DNA from: Spinacia oleracea
Taxonomy: Eukaryota > Streptophyta > Magnoliopsida > Caryophyllales > Amaranthaceae
Reading direction: 5' to 3'
NCBI RefSeq assembly: GCF_020520425.1
Contig: NC_079492.1
Span: 145,173,861-145,237,860 of the forward strand
Length of the DNA stretch: 64,000 bases
A model generated the notes under the pieces. The model ran no database searches. It saw nothing but the letters and a program-made list of their open reading frames with translations, and was not told where the DNA came from. A program made the position numbers and the translations under genes. Every line of letters starts with the position of its first letter. Position 1 is the stretch's first letter. Of this stretch, positions 31,398-45,400 are shown piece by piece.

Positions 31398-34300
31398 TTA
31401 ATTAACCACTTCGTCGTCTTCTTCCTGACTGGAGACTGAATTCAACTGTTGTTGCAACTGGAATGCAAACAAGCATACATCAATTTTAGTACATAAGATT
31501 TGGGTGTTTCATTGATCAACCAATTGCATTCAGTATAAGTAGTAATTGGACTTATAGTAATCTCTCAATATCAATACAACTTTCACTAGAACAATGAGCT
31601 GAAAGATACTAACTAAGACTCAAATCAATGGCTACAGCAGTACAACTATATTCGATATTAGGAGAATGCAAGTACAACTAGCAGCGGTTTCGCCAAACAG
31701 GATCAGAATAATAAGACCAACAAGAATACAACTCCATGATTCGGATAAGAAACCTCTTTTTGGGAAGGGGGGGGGGGGGACTGTCATGATTCAGATAATC
31801 AACCTCAAGGACTTCCACCCAACCACAAGCCAGGCCAGAGGAAATAGACAAGGCCAGGAATAAGAAATGTACGAACGCAAAACCCTTAAAGATGGTTGTT
31901 ACTTTTTCAAAAATTTATAGACTCTCCAAGAACTTCATTTTTACAATAAGCCCAACCAACACTTGTCCCCAAAATCATCACTAAAAAAGCAGCACAATAA
32001 GGTAAAAGCAAAACTAGCTCTAGCTTGGGATAGAATAAGCAAGAACATCATAGCAAACCAGGTCATGAAATGACTGGTTTGAAAGCACCCAATATGCACG
32101 AGGCATACAGGCTAATTTTACAGAGGGAACAAAAGTGCAAGTTTTATGGAAAGTAAAAGCTCAAACTGATGATACCAAATGCAACTCAAAAGGCTACTGG
32201 ACTACCAGTAAAATTAGAAGGCCATTTCCGTGGAAATGGTGTCAGCACACAGAAGTCAAATTCAATGATCTTTTACAGCTGTGGCCAATGAACAGGGAGA
32301 GGAGGAATTTATTTAAAAGTTTTTCAGTAGGTTCTCTATTAAAAAAATTGAATAACAAAAATGCTATTAAAAGCGTTGCTGTAAATGTCCACTAAAGCCT
32401 GTTACTTAATGATCTAGACAGACAATCATATTACAGTGGACGGTGTACTTCCTTTTCCGCACATTCTTGATCTAACAGAGTCTGCCCCAAAATTACCCAA
32501 AAGCACTACACGCTCACAAACCCGAAAGTGAGGAAACGTAGGAGGGACAGTTTACTAGTCAACAGTAGATGGACAAGTGATTGATATTTATTTGAATTTT
32601 CACATAAACTTGTAGTGGGGAAAGGAATAGGTGGTGGTAATAGTGTGATGGCAACCTCTCTGGATCCTAACAAGCAGAGACTTTGAAGCTGCAGCAAAAA
32701 TTTAGCAGACAGAAATATCTAGCGCAATCTGTAACATATTTTTTTTAAAAGAACACGTCATAGTTGAAAAATCAAACAGTCAGTACTCTGTTCTCACAGC
32801 CAAACGGTATTTCCAAGTCTCAAAATTAGATAAAATACATAAGGAATGTGAATCACATGGCCTCATGCATACAACCTGTTCCTTCTTTTAGTATTACTCT
32901 CTCTGCTCCTTAAATATTTGTCTTTTTCGTTCCATGAAGTTCCTCCTACTTTAATTTCATCCCTTTTTTGTATTCCCTTCTTTTCGGAATAGATGCATCA
33001 CTTGAACTTTTACACTACTCATATGTATATATTCATAATATAAACTTTTTATAACTTGCTAATAGAGAATTAAAAATATTAGTGGTTAAAATTATGCATT
33101 GACAAGGGTGTCAGTTAAACTGATGCTTCTGTTCAAAAACAGAGGGAGCAGTGGCGGAACCGAACTTTTTTTATTTGGCGTGCCGTAATTATAGTCCAAT
33201 TCTTGTTTTAAGTCACAATATTGTTGAAAATGTTTATTTGTCTTTTATTAACATTTCAAAAAAAGAAAAAAGTATCCATAAAAGAAGTACATGCTTCTCA
33301 AAACAACATAAATATTCGTGGAAAAAATATTACCAAAGTCAAAAAACTAATTATGCATAAAAGTAAACATAACTTTCCGATGACACTAGTGCTAGTCTGT
33401 TGACTAAGTTACAATTTTTGACTAAATGGCCCGAAATTACTCTATTGTTGACTAAGATGTTAATTTTAAAAACAAAAGTTAAGAGGCCTCCGAAAAGTTT
33501 TGAACCTAGCACCTCCTAAAATGCATACGGAGTTCAGATTCTAAGCAAAACCAACTAAGCCAATTTTATTTACAGTCTTATTGTACTGCAAATAAAATTA
33601 TAAATCATATTTCAGATCATACGGGGTGTCATGGCCTCCCCTAGCCACCTTCCAGTTCCGTCACTGAGAGTGAGTAATTTTTAATGCTCCTTGTACTCAA
33701 CCTTGGCCTACTGCAGGGGACCTCCTTCGGTCCACTGACTTTAACTCACTTTCTCTCTCCAATCATAAAACATCAAAAAAATAAGTAAAAGAATCCCACC
33801 ATACTCCTCCCATTCCTTGGTCATTTGATCTACAGTAAGTCAGTAACTACTAAACTAGAAATATCTTTCAGAAAAGGAGAGTAAACTGAAAAGAACCCCC
33901 CCCCCCCCCCCCCCCCCCAAACACAGAGTCACATATCTTGCATAGAAATATTCAAATGGTAACATATTTGTAACTTACCAGCAAATGTTTGTGTTTCTCG
34001 GCACTTAATTCTTCAGACAAACTAGCCATCCTGCACCACATTTAAAATAAGAGGTAAATACAAGATAGTCGTCCAAAAGTAGGATATAAGAGAAGGAAAA
34101 CCATATTTTCCCTTTCACTTAATTAACAATGAATTCAGACAGAGATCACTCAACCTCGCTTGAAGGTCTGATATCTTATTAAGAAGTAATCGTTCCCTTT
34201 CTGAAGCTACTGTCTCTACCTGTAAACAAGCTGATATTAGAAACTATCAATAACAAGACAAGGCAAAGAAAAAATATTGTCCGGACATCTAAGACCATTA

Positions 34301-37300
34301 TAAGGCATGCTGCACATAGAGAATTTAATTAGAACATAACAGGTTCATGAATCCTCGATACATGCCGTACCGAGGCGAGTGGGGGGAGCCAACATCTCAT
34401 TCTAATCATCACAGCAACTTCTTTTTTTGTTCCAAACAAGTCTATTTCAGAGCAACAATTTAATCCCGAGGCATACCATAACATGACTGAAAAAGTAGCA
34501 TAACATTGTTCTAAGAGAGATGTGCTATTTCTCAGCGTGTAACAGCACTACTGGACATTAAGACAAAATAAAACAAAACATACGAGGGTAATATCAGTAA
34601 CAGCATTAAAACAAACAATAAAGTATTCAGAATTTCAGTTACATAATTTAGACGTTTAAACATAATATATGTTCAACATAATTGAAGAAAGCTGCTCTAC
34701 GAGAAGTAAGAAGTTCGGGTAAACATAGAATACCCTCAAAACTTACAATTCCATTTTCTGGACTGCCAGATGTTGGCACTGCTGGAGGCTTCCCATTTTG
34801 AGAACCTATAATAAAACTAGGAGATTAAGAAGACCTCACTCAGTAGCCAATATGTAACTATACAAGAAGCATTCGCCATAATATGTACTCACCATCACCT
34901 TCTGTTGATTGCAAGCTATTTAACAAGCTTGTTATTAGATCCTGATCATTAGTCAGAAAAATAAGTGAGTTTCAGTCCCTTTTCAACTTCGAAATTAAAA
35001 AATAAAATAAAACAAAAATGAATGTATATACACACAAGCACACAAAAGTAACATATAAATAGAAAAACTAAGGTACTCCCTCCATTCTTGTTTATTAGTC
35101 CTCTTTCCGTATTAGGATATTTTTTTTATTAGTCCCTTTTAGAATCTTCCTTATTTGTTCAACAATTATTGCTCTTTTACCCTTATATTACAATTATAAT
35201 TCCCTTTTCGTCCAAAATAATTATGCAAGTGGTCCCTTTATTTTCTAATGTAACAACACTAAACACTCCACTCCACCTACCCATTTTTTCTCTCCTACCC
35301 ACATGGCCTCATGAGTGAAATTCTTTAGAGATTCACATGGAAGGTGTCCTTTTAGTGGATTGTTCAATATTCCATAAGGGACTAATAAACAAGAACGGAG
35401 GGTGTATAATTTTGGTACATATTTTCCATATGAACATTAACAAAATATACTAAGAGGAAAACAAAATGGTTTCTTTTGGCACTTCTCATATAAAGAGGAA
35501 AAAAAGTATGACTAAAATTAGATTTTTTTTATCTATTAAGGGTGCTTAGATATACAAAGATCAGTGTTACAAAAAATTAACTACTAATGTAAAATAAGTA
35601 TGAGAAAACAAAATTTCAGTTCAGGTTGTATTCACTTTTGGTTATTAATAAAATTTCTTATTATTTGCCAAAAAAAAAGTTTGAGAATAAACCAGCAATC
35701 CTGCACACCGACCTGAATTTAGTGGTACCCATCAAATGCATCAAAATTTTAACACAACTAAAGATAGAACAAAGACAGTGCACTTCATCCTCTACCTGCT
35801 GGATTGCAGTCTGTTGAAAGAGATTTTGCAGGTGCGGCAAGAGAAGTGACGCAGACACATTACCACTGTTTATGTCTCCAGATGGCTGACTGGTTATCTG
35901 ACAAAATTCCAGCCACAAAGAAAAATCATGATTAATATTGGAAAAGAAAACAGAAAATATATATAGGGCAAATTTTATAGGGCAGTGAACACCACGGCAG
36001 ATGCAGCTTTTACTGAGATTGACAGTCAACATTAAAGGTCCATCACATAAAGCTTAAGTGTTTAGTAAGCCGTATTATTGTATAATTATTCTATGGCCAA
36101 TCTCAGTAAAAAAAAAAAATATCATAGAACTTCACATCCATATTGTTGGTTCCACTTAATGCGTAAATTTAACAAGGATGATTAGTAGTATAATAGTCCA
36201 TACAAGAATGCTTAAATCGGTTATCTACTTAATTCTTTTATTAATAACTTCAAAGCAGCAGAGAAGATAATAGAAGAATGCTTGGGGGAATCATAAGAGA
36301 TCAGGAAACAGAGAAATAGTGCATACAGTTTTCTTTGATTCAGAAATCCAATCGCCGACACTAGCTGACTTTCTCAAAGGTGAACCCTGGAAGTCACGGC
36401 CATAAAAATCAGGCAGGAACACAAACCACATAAGTGACATAAGCTTTGTCATACAATGGATCTAGTTTACCTGTGAAGATCTCCGAGATGTAGATGTTGA
36501 TGTCATCATATCCTAACAAATGCTATGTGTCAGAGGCAAACACATAAAATATAACACAAAACATCATTGTGGACCCTTACCTTAACAACATCTAGACTCT
36601 CTGATGTCACAGAGAAGCGGCCCTTTATTTGAACCAAATTAGCCTTCGATTTATCATCTAAAGAATCTCTGTATCCTAAAGCCACAGAAATTTCAAACAA
36701 CTTACAGGGCAATGTACGCAGTAACAAAGATACAATTACAACAGAAAAACGCCAGCAGAACATTTCTTCTAAAAAAATTAAAAAGCTAAAAAGATCATTA
36801 ACCTCCTGAAGATTTAATCGGTGCTGACAAGCTATTTGCTGAAGCTCGTGTTGGTAACATCAGTGGGCCACTGAAGCTAGGAACCCTACGTGAACCACGG
36901 TTACTTTTCTCTGCTGCTGATTGATTTTCATTCTCAGGCCTGTTGATCAAAACCAATATGCCATAGTTTCTAAGCTCGGAAACTTAAATAAAATATGGAG
37001 CACCATTACATTACCGAAACAAACTTGTGCACCATGACATTACCGAAACAAACTTTGAAATTAGACATAGGTTGTAAAATTATAAGGGAATTTCATCATA
37101 ATACCCTTGAGTTAAAGAAATAGCTAAAATGCCCCCGTGCTGTTGAAGATACCTCTGGTATCCTTGAGGTTGTTGTTTCATAGCCAAAATACATGCAATA
37201 CTAACATAAGGTTTACCCCGTGAAAAACCAATCCCCTCCTTACTTCTTTACCTCTCATGTCCATCATAAAAAAGAGTCCCCTTTTCCCTCCTTTCCCTCC

Positions 37301-40300
37301 ATCACAAGGAAGTGACGGTTATAACTTGCACTACTTGATAGCAATGGCGGAATACAGAACTGATATTAAAGGGAGGTAGGTTGGAGAATATAGAGAGGAT
37401 CAGCGATGGCTTAGACAAGCAGAAGAAGGGGTTTACGGAGTTCTGTTTGAGGGGCCGTTTGGTTCGCATATTGGTATGGGTTCCCGTACCACGTTCCGGA
37501 ACGTCCCGAGTTCCATGTAACATTGAGTTGAACCTACTTGGCAAGGTAAAAGTTGCAAAAGAGTTGCTAGGGCATCAATGAAATATCCATTTCATAGCAT
37601 GAGCTCACAAACAAAATTCAAATTTCAGAAGGATAGAAGGATTTATACAAAAATTGTTCGACAAATAAAAAATGAGAGTTTTAGGATCTATAGTCTGATA
37701 CCACATGAGATAATTATCATTGATGAAGCAAGCCTACTTAAATAGGCAAGGCAAGGCAAACCTAAACATCAGAATTACAAAGCAGGCGTAATTGATAAAA
37801 ACAACTAGCTAAGAGCATCTTTAATGGTTAGCTAATACCATTGTATCTTGGTATGCCACATGCTAACGGTTAGCAAGTTGCTTGAGATTATTTCTAACTC
37901 CTTTGTTTATTTTGTTTTTGCTATTCATACGTTACATTATAATTAAATAGAAACAAAATTGTTCTTTTTTTACCAAGCTAAACAGCTTGGTAGAGCTAAT
38001 TTTCTTTGGCTAGCTAATTCAACAAAAATGCTCCACTAGTTTAGCTACTTGATTGAAATTTTTGGAAACTGCAAACGAGTCTCTAAATGCAACCATTGGA
38101 GTTTCTCTAAACTACTTGCTAAGATATAAGCAACAAACTAACAATATTTGACTTATAGAAATAAGCAAATATCTAGAGAAATCCTGGGAAGATAAAATAA
38201 CAACTTGAATAATTAGGATATTTTAGAGTATCTAAGTATTCCTCCATATCTGTCTCCTCAAAATAGTTTTTCTAGAATTTATTTCTAGACAAAATTTGAC
38301 ACGTTTGGCCACACAATTTGAGAAAGAAATTTTGAGAAATAAAAGCAATTTCGTTATTTAGCCCATTAAAATTGTTAGATTGATATGCTTTTTATATTTA
38401 TAATATGATTATATACACCCACATACTTTTTGTTTTCCTCAAATAGCTAATATAAATAAAGGGGCGTTTTCTCATGCAAAAATTCCATCTTTTTTCAGAG
38501 AAAAAATTTCTGGCCATCATCACAAACGTCTCTAACAGTGAGGCAACCTAAGAGAATTATGCTTCCCTTTATTTATTTTTTAGTTGTGATTAGAATGCTT
38601 TTAATGATATCAGACTGAATCGTGGAAAAATGAAGAGAATAATTTTACATTGTGTTTGGAAACCAAGTTAATGTGGAAATGTAAGGAAAAGTGAAACTAT
38701 GAAAATCAATAGAAAAGCAAATATAAGGAAATATGTAGAAATCTCTAAATGTTAATTTGTTCGGCTAATTATTGTGGAATAATTACACACATTTTTCACA
38801 TGTGTAATTTTATTTCCACAATTTTTCCATCACGTTTGAGAGGAAATGTGTGGACAATGAAATAGGCAAAATATAACTATTTGATTTCCACATACTTCAT
38901 TTTTCACACTTTTCAATTTAAATTACCAAACGAGCTAAAACTAAGGAATTCTCCTATTTTCCCAATGTTACACACTTCTCCTCATTAAACTAGAGTTTCC
39001 AAACACACTGTTAAGGTCCATCTTAATTGATATCCCACTCTCTAACATCTCCAGGCCTCCTTCCCACTCAACAACCACGCACCACTGCCTCACAGCCATC
39101 CACTGCTAGTCTGCCACCCAGCACCTAACACTCCCTCGCTCTCCACCTTGACTTTGGTCTATCTTGAAGTTCATGATGTATGCAGACAAGTGTTTATATT
39201 TGTTATTTGTTTGTGCTATTTTATTTAATTTTGGGTTCTTTGGAATTTACGAAGAGATTCTCACTTAATTTGGTTTCTCGGTTTACTATTGCGGAGGGTA
39301 TATTCGACCCCGAAAAATCAGCGAGCAAATAGTTACCAGGGAAATAAATTTCAGAAGCTCCAATTTGGAGCTTCTACTTTTAGCCTATGTTACTCGGACT
39401 CGGGTACCCATGTCGGACACGGATACATGTCCAAGTGTCCTACTCGACTATTGTGAGGGGGGGGGGGGGGATCCATTGGTCCACAATGAAGGGTCCAGTA
39501 TCCATACCCATGTCCAAGTATCGAGGATCCAACACGTGTACCAAGTAACATAGCTTTTACCCTCTTCAAAAGCTATTTTTAGCTTCCAAGAAGTAGAAAC
39601 TACTCCCAAGAAATTAGTGTCTGGCCAAGTTTCAGCTTTTGAGTCATAGACCACTTCGAAGCTTGGCCAACCACCCTCTTAATACATATAACACTTTGGC
39701 AGTCCACAGAATCTTAGTTTCCATTGTTGCAATGAACTACTTATATTAATTGACTATTCAATGTGCAAGGCTGAAGAAAAACATGATAACGCAAAAAACT
39801 TGAAAATAAACCCTGTGAAGATGCTTGACATGCATTACACATCAAGACAAGTGTTTATGTTTCATGTTAAAATTGAACTCCAAATAGCAATGAGTCTTTT
39901 CTTTCCTTTCCCCTTACCCTTTCTTTTTGAAATGCATTATCAACAATAATAACATAAAAGAATTGAGAATCAACCTTTCACTGACACGGCTTCTTTCTGT
40001 GGATGTCTGACCCAGCACAATTCCAGGCATAAGCGGCCCACTCTGACTCTGACGACCTTTCACTACTTGAGGGTTAACCTTCACTTGCGCTGCGTCCATC
40101 TCACAAGCAGGTGCTCCCGACCCAAGATCAACTCCATCTTTCTCAACAATATTTTTACCATGACTGCAAAAATCAAACTCATTTCCAGTTCTGATTTTAC
40201 AGCTGGCACCTTCAGTTGGTGTTACGGCGACCTCGTCAACATTACCTTGTTTTCTGCAAGAACGGGGTGTCAAGCACATAAAAAGTATCCACCTCAAAAC

Positions 40301-43300
40301 CAACTTTATTAGCTCCAAGATCGGACCACTATTCCATCCTACAGAATTCCATTACCACATGACCTGTCCCGTGGTGCCTTTACAGTATCTGACTACAGAG
40401 GGAAATTCTTTCAGCACTGAAAGCTAATATTAATATGCCCTCTATTCAACGGTACAAAAGACAGCTCTGCCTACACGCGAATTCTGAACTATATTACTAA
40501 TAAGGGTATGTATTCAGGTATCTGTCTCATCGTAGCCCAATTTTGGACATGGCACATGGGGACTCTGATAAACTTGGAGTCTTGGACATGTAGGTTGGGC
40601 TGTTCGGGCATAGTATTTACAAAGTATTATTCTATATTTATAAAAGCATAATTCATACAAGTATCTAAAATTTACATTATAACACTTAGGCATGCATAGT
40701 AAGAATGCATCTGAAGGTTAATGATAGTGATTCCTCACATACAAAGCAAATTAAGTAAACGACACAAATAATTAACTAGAAGTTCATAGCCCAATTTTAA
40801 GTATGACAGCCGCAATTATTTTTGGGGTTACCAAATTGTGATTAATGTATATTCAGCATTCCCTGCTCCCTTCTTTCTCTCACACTCTCCTTTCTTTGAT
40901 TATCTTCCTTTCTTCTTTCATCCCCAAGAGGCCAAGATCCCAAATCTGATTACCTCAGCAGATCCCACCATTACAAATAATGATCACCATCAGCAATTTT
41001 ATTGTCTCCATCTCCTTAATCACCAGATCTTCTAATAGTTGGGATCCTAAGGTATCGCCAGTCATATAATATTCTGCATTATCGTCCTCAACACCATGGT
41101 TGTTGATAACGTTGTAATAACTTCCTCTCACTTTCAGTGTCTGTGCCGACTGTTCCTCTCAGTAATTACAACCCAAATCATCCCACTGTCAATACCTAAA
41201 TGATTGGTGCAAGGTCTGCAAGTGTTTCCTAATGCGAAATGGAGGCTAAAGCATCCTTTCTTAGTTTCACCATATGCCGGTTACACAGATTCAGAATAAG
41301 CATCACAATATGACATTCCAATTTAGGATTCCCCCAGTAAATATTATCAGTTGCAGGAATTCCTTCTCTCGATGAATATTTTCCCCATGTCTCATGTTCA
41401 GTTGCCTGAATACCAATATGACACCACAATTTGATCTCTTGGTAGTTGCTAGTTTTCTCCCATTAGTCCAATCATTCTCACGAATCAGCCAAACCCCTAC
41501 CTCCCAGGAAAAAAAAAATACATTGATATAGTTTTCTAGACACCTACAACTCTACAAGGCTACAAGTCTACAACCACTAAAATTCAAATGCTCACTCTGC
41601 AAACCCAATCCAAATCTTTCCAATAGTATAATATGTTTACTTAAGGTTGTTTAAAGCATAGTATAGCTTCACTTTTCAAAAAATATTAATTTCTTTCCAA
41701 CCCTGAATTACTTACTTGCAGACAAATTCAATCCTCAGAATATACTACCTGTTAATGAAATTGTTCGGGGGATTAGAGTTTCCTGAAACAGATCCGTAGT
41801 ATGGTGCGTCCTGACAAGTAGTACAAACAAATCACAAAGATAAGGATCGCAATCTGATAAAAACAATTAAACATCGGAGTGACAACTACCTTACTGCTAG
41901 TAGCAGATTTTACACTTTCATCAGCTTCCTTAATTTCTGCCAAATCCTCTTCCTCTTGCACCTAAGAGACAAACAAGACGACTCAGGTTAACGGGAAAAG
42001 CGTCCTAAGTTAAAAGTCACAAGAAAAATGTACAGGAGTACAGCCGGTGATGTGCAGAAAAACATACTTCCACTTTTTTAGAATCAAAAATTTAATCTAA
42101 CAATCCAACCTTTCTCCGCACTTCTAAAAACAGTCCCCCCATTGAGTAATTCAAGAATAATCCACCTTTTTGGGGGTTATTTTTCCAAAATGGTCCTCTT
42201 TACCTACAAGGCTACACAACCTTAGTAACCAGTCAAAACCTTTTTTAAAAGGTTAAACATGCCACATGTCTCTATTTGATTGGCCTGGATTTTTTTTATT
42301 TTTACATTTATCTTAATTTTTTTTTTCCCCCTCCAATTAGATTGTACCATTTTCACTCCCCAGATTTCTCTAGCTTCCTGCTTCTCTCCAATTGGATTAT
42401 CTTTTTCCCAATGGTATAAACTTATACCCCTTTCCACTCCCCAAACCACCACAACGACCACCGCTGGCGCCTACCTACTGTTCTGACCAGCGGGCAACCT
42501 GCAACTCAGACCCACCACTCTCATTCTCGCCTCTCTTCCTCTCCAGTCTTCCTTGAACCCACGCAACCACCAGCCCGCTGCTACCACATAGAAAACCCCT
42601 CCCAACAACATCTTTTGCCGACTGACGTAGCCCCTCCACGAGATGAGAATTCAGTGCGACGACAAAGGAAGAGGTCGGAGACCTTAACGAAGACGAAGCA
42701 AGAGTTGGAGTCGGAACAAAACCCGGTTTGAACCGGTGTAATGTGGTTGAACTGGGAGGGTGTTTTTGTGAGCTTGGGCGCCATTATTACAAAGGAGATA
42801 GAAACAGGGCGGGGAAGGGGCAAGCCATGGAAGGTAGGGATGAGAGAAAGGAGGACAAAGAAATGAGTCTTCCATGGAATGAGAGAAATATGAAAAGGGC
42901 AGCCGGCTACGGAAGAGAGAGGAGAGCTAAAATATGTGTCTTAAAAATTAAAATTAAAATTAAATGAAACTAAACCAACTGGAAAGTGAAACGTGCCATA
43001 TTAACTTATCAATCCGGTTACCAACAGGTGAAAGACCATTTGGGAAGAAACCCCTTAAAGTTGAGATTATTCCCGAATTACTCAAATGTGGGACTGTTGT
43101 TAGAAGATAGCCCAAAAGTTGGATTATTAGGTTTAAATTTTCCTTTTAAATTTGCACCATTTTTTTTACACAAAGATTAAGAAAGAGAGTAAAAATAAAA
43201 AACAATGCCCATGTGATTGCAAACAAATGAGAGAAAGAAATAGTGAGGTACAATGAATGATATCATACCAAAACTAGAAACAAAGCAACTAATATGCAAC

Positions 43301-45346
43301 TTCCAAAAAAGGGAAACGAGGCAATTTATAAAAACGGATGAAGTATTTCCTAGGACTAAGACGCCAAAGCTGGATTCAAAAAGTCAGCCTCCTTTTCTTT
43401 TGCTTGGTATAGTTGGTTATTCTGGAAAATCAACGACGCAAAGATACTCACCAGTGCAGCCTGTGCTTTCAAGTCCTCAATATCAAAATTCCACGCGCTA
43501 ACACCTCTCTTGTATTCATTCTGGTGCAAAAGAATACAAAAACAGTTCAAAGATACTATTGACAACATGATATACCATTTGATAGTTTAAAAAAAAGATT
43601 AAAAGAAATTTAGAACTCTTGCCCAAACAAATGTCATACCTGTGATATAGCCTCTTGCTCTGCCGAAGGCATTCTCTTTAGAGCAAGTTGAGCGGCATCT
43701 CTAAGCTGCAAAATTAACAAACCAAGATAAACTTTCACACCATTAAAAACAACACCTAAAACAACAGAACAGGGATCTAACAGGAGGACCTGCAGGGCTT
43801 TCACACGGTCCCAAAGTGGTGGCAAGTCTGCTAACAGTTTCTTCACAGAAAACTCAGGCGGCTTGGCATGTTTAAAGAAAGAATGCTTGAGTAGCTTCTC
43901 AGCAGTAGGCCGTTTTGCTTGATCTTTCACAAGACACATTGCAACCATTTCTTTAAAAGACTGGTAAACAGCTACAAATACTCCAGTTAGATGATTGTTA
44001 TAGCAGTGAATAGAAGAATAGAAGTATTCGCTAACTAGGATATAAGGACCCAGAAACACTGTGTCGGTTGATTAAGGAAAAATGAAATTGTGCCTGTACA
44101 AAGTACAACCCACAGGCTAATGTTTGCACAAATAAGGGTGAAAAGAGGCCACATTTCATATTTCAGGTCAAGAAATCCAATAAAATTTAAGAAGGCCATT
44201 ACAATTTACAAGGAAAGAGCCAAGAGGAGAAACTATAATAAGACACAAGTCGCGATGGTGTGACAAATATTTAACCACATTCCAGCGAGAAACATATAAC
44301 ATAAAGTTACTGACATGAAAAAACAATTAACCTTTGAGAACTTTTTATCACGGTCGTAATCAAGCCCTGGTGGAGCATTTTGTATAGTCATAAGCAGAAC
44401 CTAAAAATGAAATCACACAAGAGAAAGAAGTCATAATGAAGCATCATGTTTAGTTTGTATATAAGATTCCTGGGAAGTAAAAAAGAATAAAAAGTCGATA
44501 CCTTCATTGGTGGATATTTTGAGAAGGGTGCATGACCATGAGCTAATTCGAGTGCAGTGATTCCAAATGACCATATGTCAGCCCTGGACAATAAAAATGC
44601 ACTCAGCAACATGTTTAAGTACATTATAATTTAATAATACTCACCATAAATACAAGTACAAGACAACTAACAGAGCGGAAACTTTGGTTCCCTCGGGAGA
44701 AAATTCATCATTTCCAGTTCTTCACTCTGTTAATAGAATAATGTCTCAAGCTGATTGCACTTATTGCAGAGCTCAATGAAAGAAAAGGCAATGCCCTCCC
44801 CATCCACAGAACATATCTGGAAGCATTCCATTTTAACAGATTGAGTTAACTTTTGTCATTATTAAGGGGGCCCGAGATTTTACTTTTACAATAGTCCTGT
44901 TTTTTAGAATGTCTATTTCAACTATTAGATTTAATATAGTAATCTCAGTTTAAATTTGAAACAAATGCTTTAGTGCCTCTTCCGTATCTCTGGTAGTTTT
45001 CAGTTGTTGGTCTTGAAATTTCAACGTGTATGATATTAGTTGCATAAAGAGTTTAGATTAGTTTTACTAAAGCAGTATATTAATTTTGAAAATGGTCAAT
45101 AGAAAATCTAATTTTCTATTTCCAGAATCAAAAATCCTATCGTGTTAAAACAGCTTTGCTTTACAGAGAATTTTAGCACTTCTATATTCTGGTGGCCACA
45201 CCAACATTAGTACTGCTTACATATCTAGGATACTGTACAGCAACGGCCCAAGCTACAGATGTGTTGTGGGTATTTCAGTTAATTCAGTTTGGAGTTTCTT
45301 AATGGAGAAGGCAGAGACACAAAGGGGATATTGTTAAGAGTTAATG

Positions 45347-45400
<54 letters not shown>

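Noticed and set aside
41229-41429. 66-codon minus ORF as an extra kinase exon between exons 11 and 12
   Set aside because: Exon 11 already joins exon 12 (40253) in phase, and the homologous stretch in the paralogue (about 58690-58930) does not keep the frame.
42222-42967. Several 60-80-codon ORFs on both strands
   Set aside because: They lie inside the MULE in kinase intron 9, conflict with each other, and match nothing I recognise.
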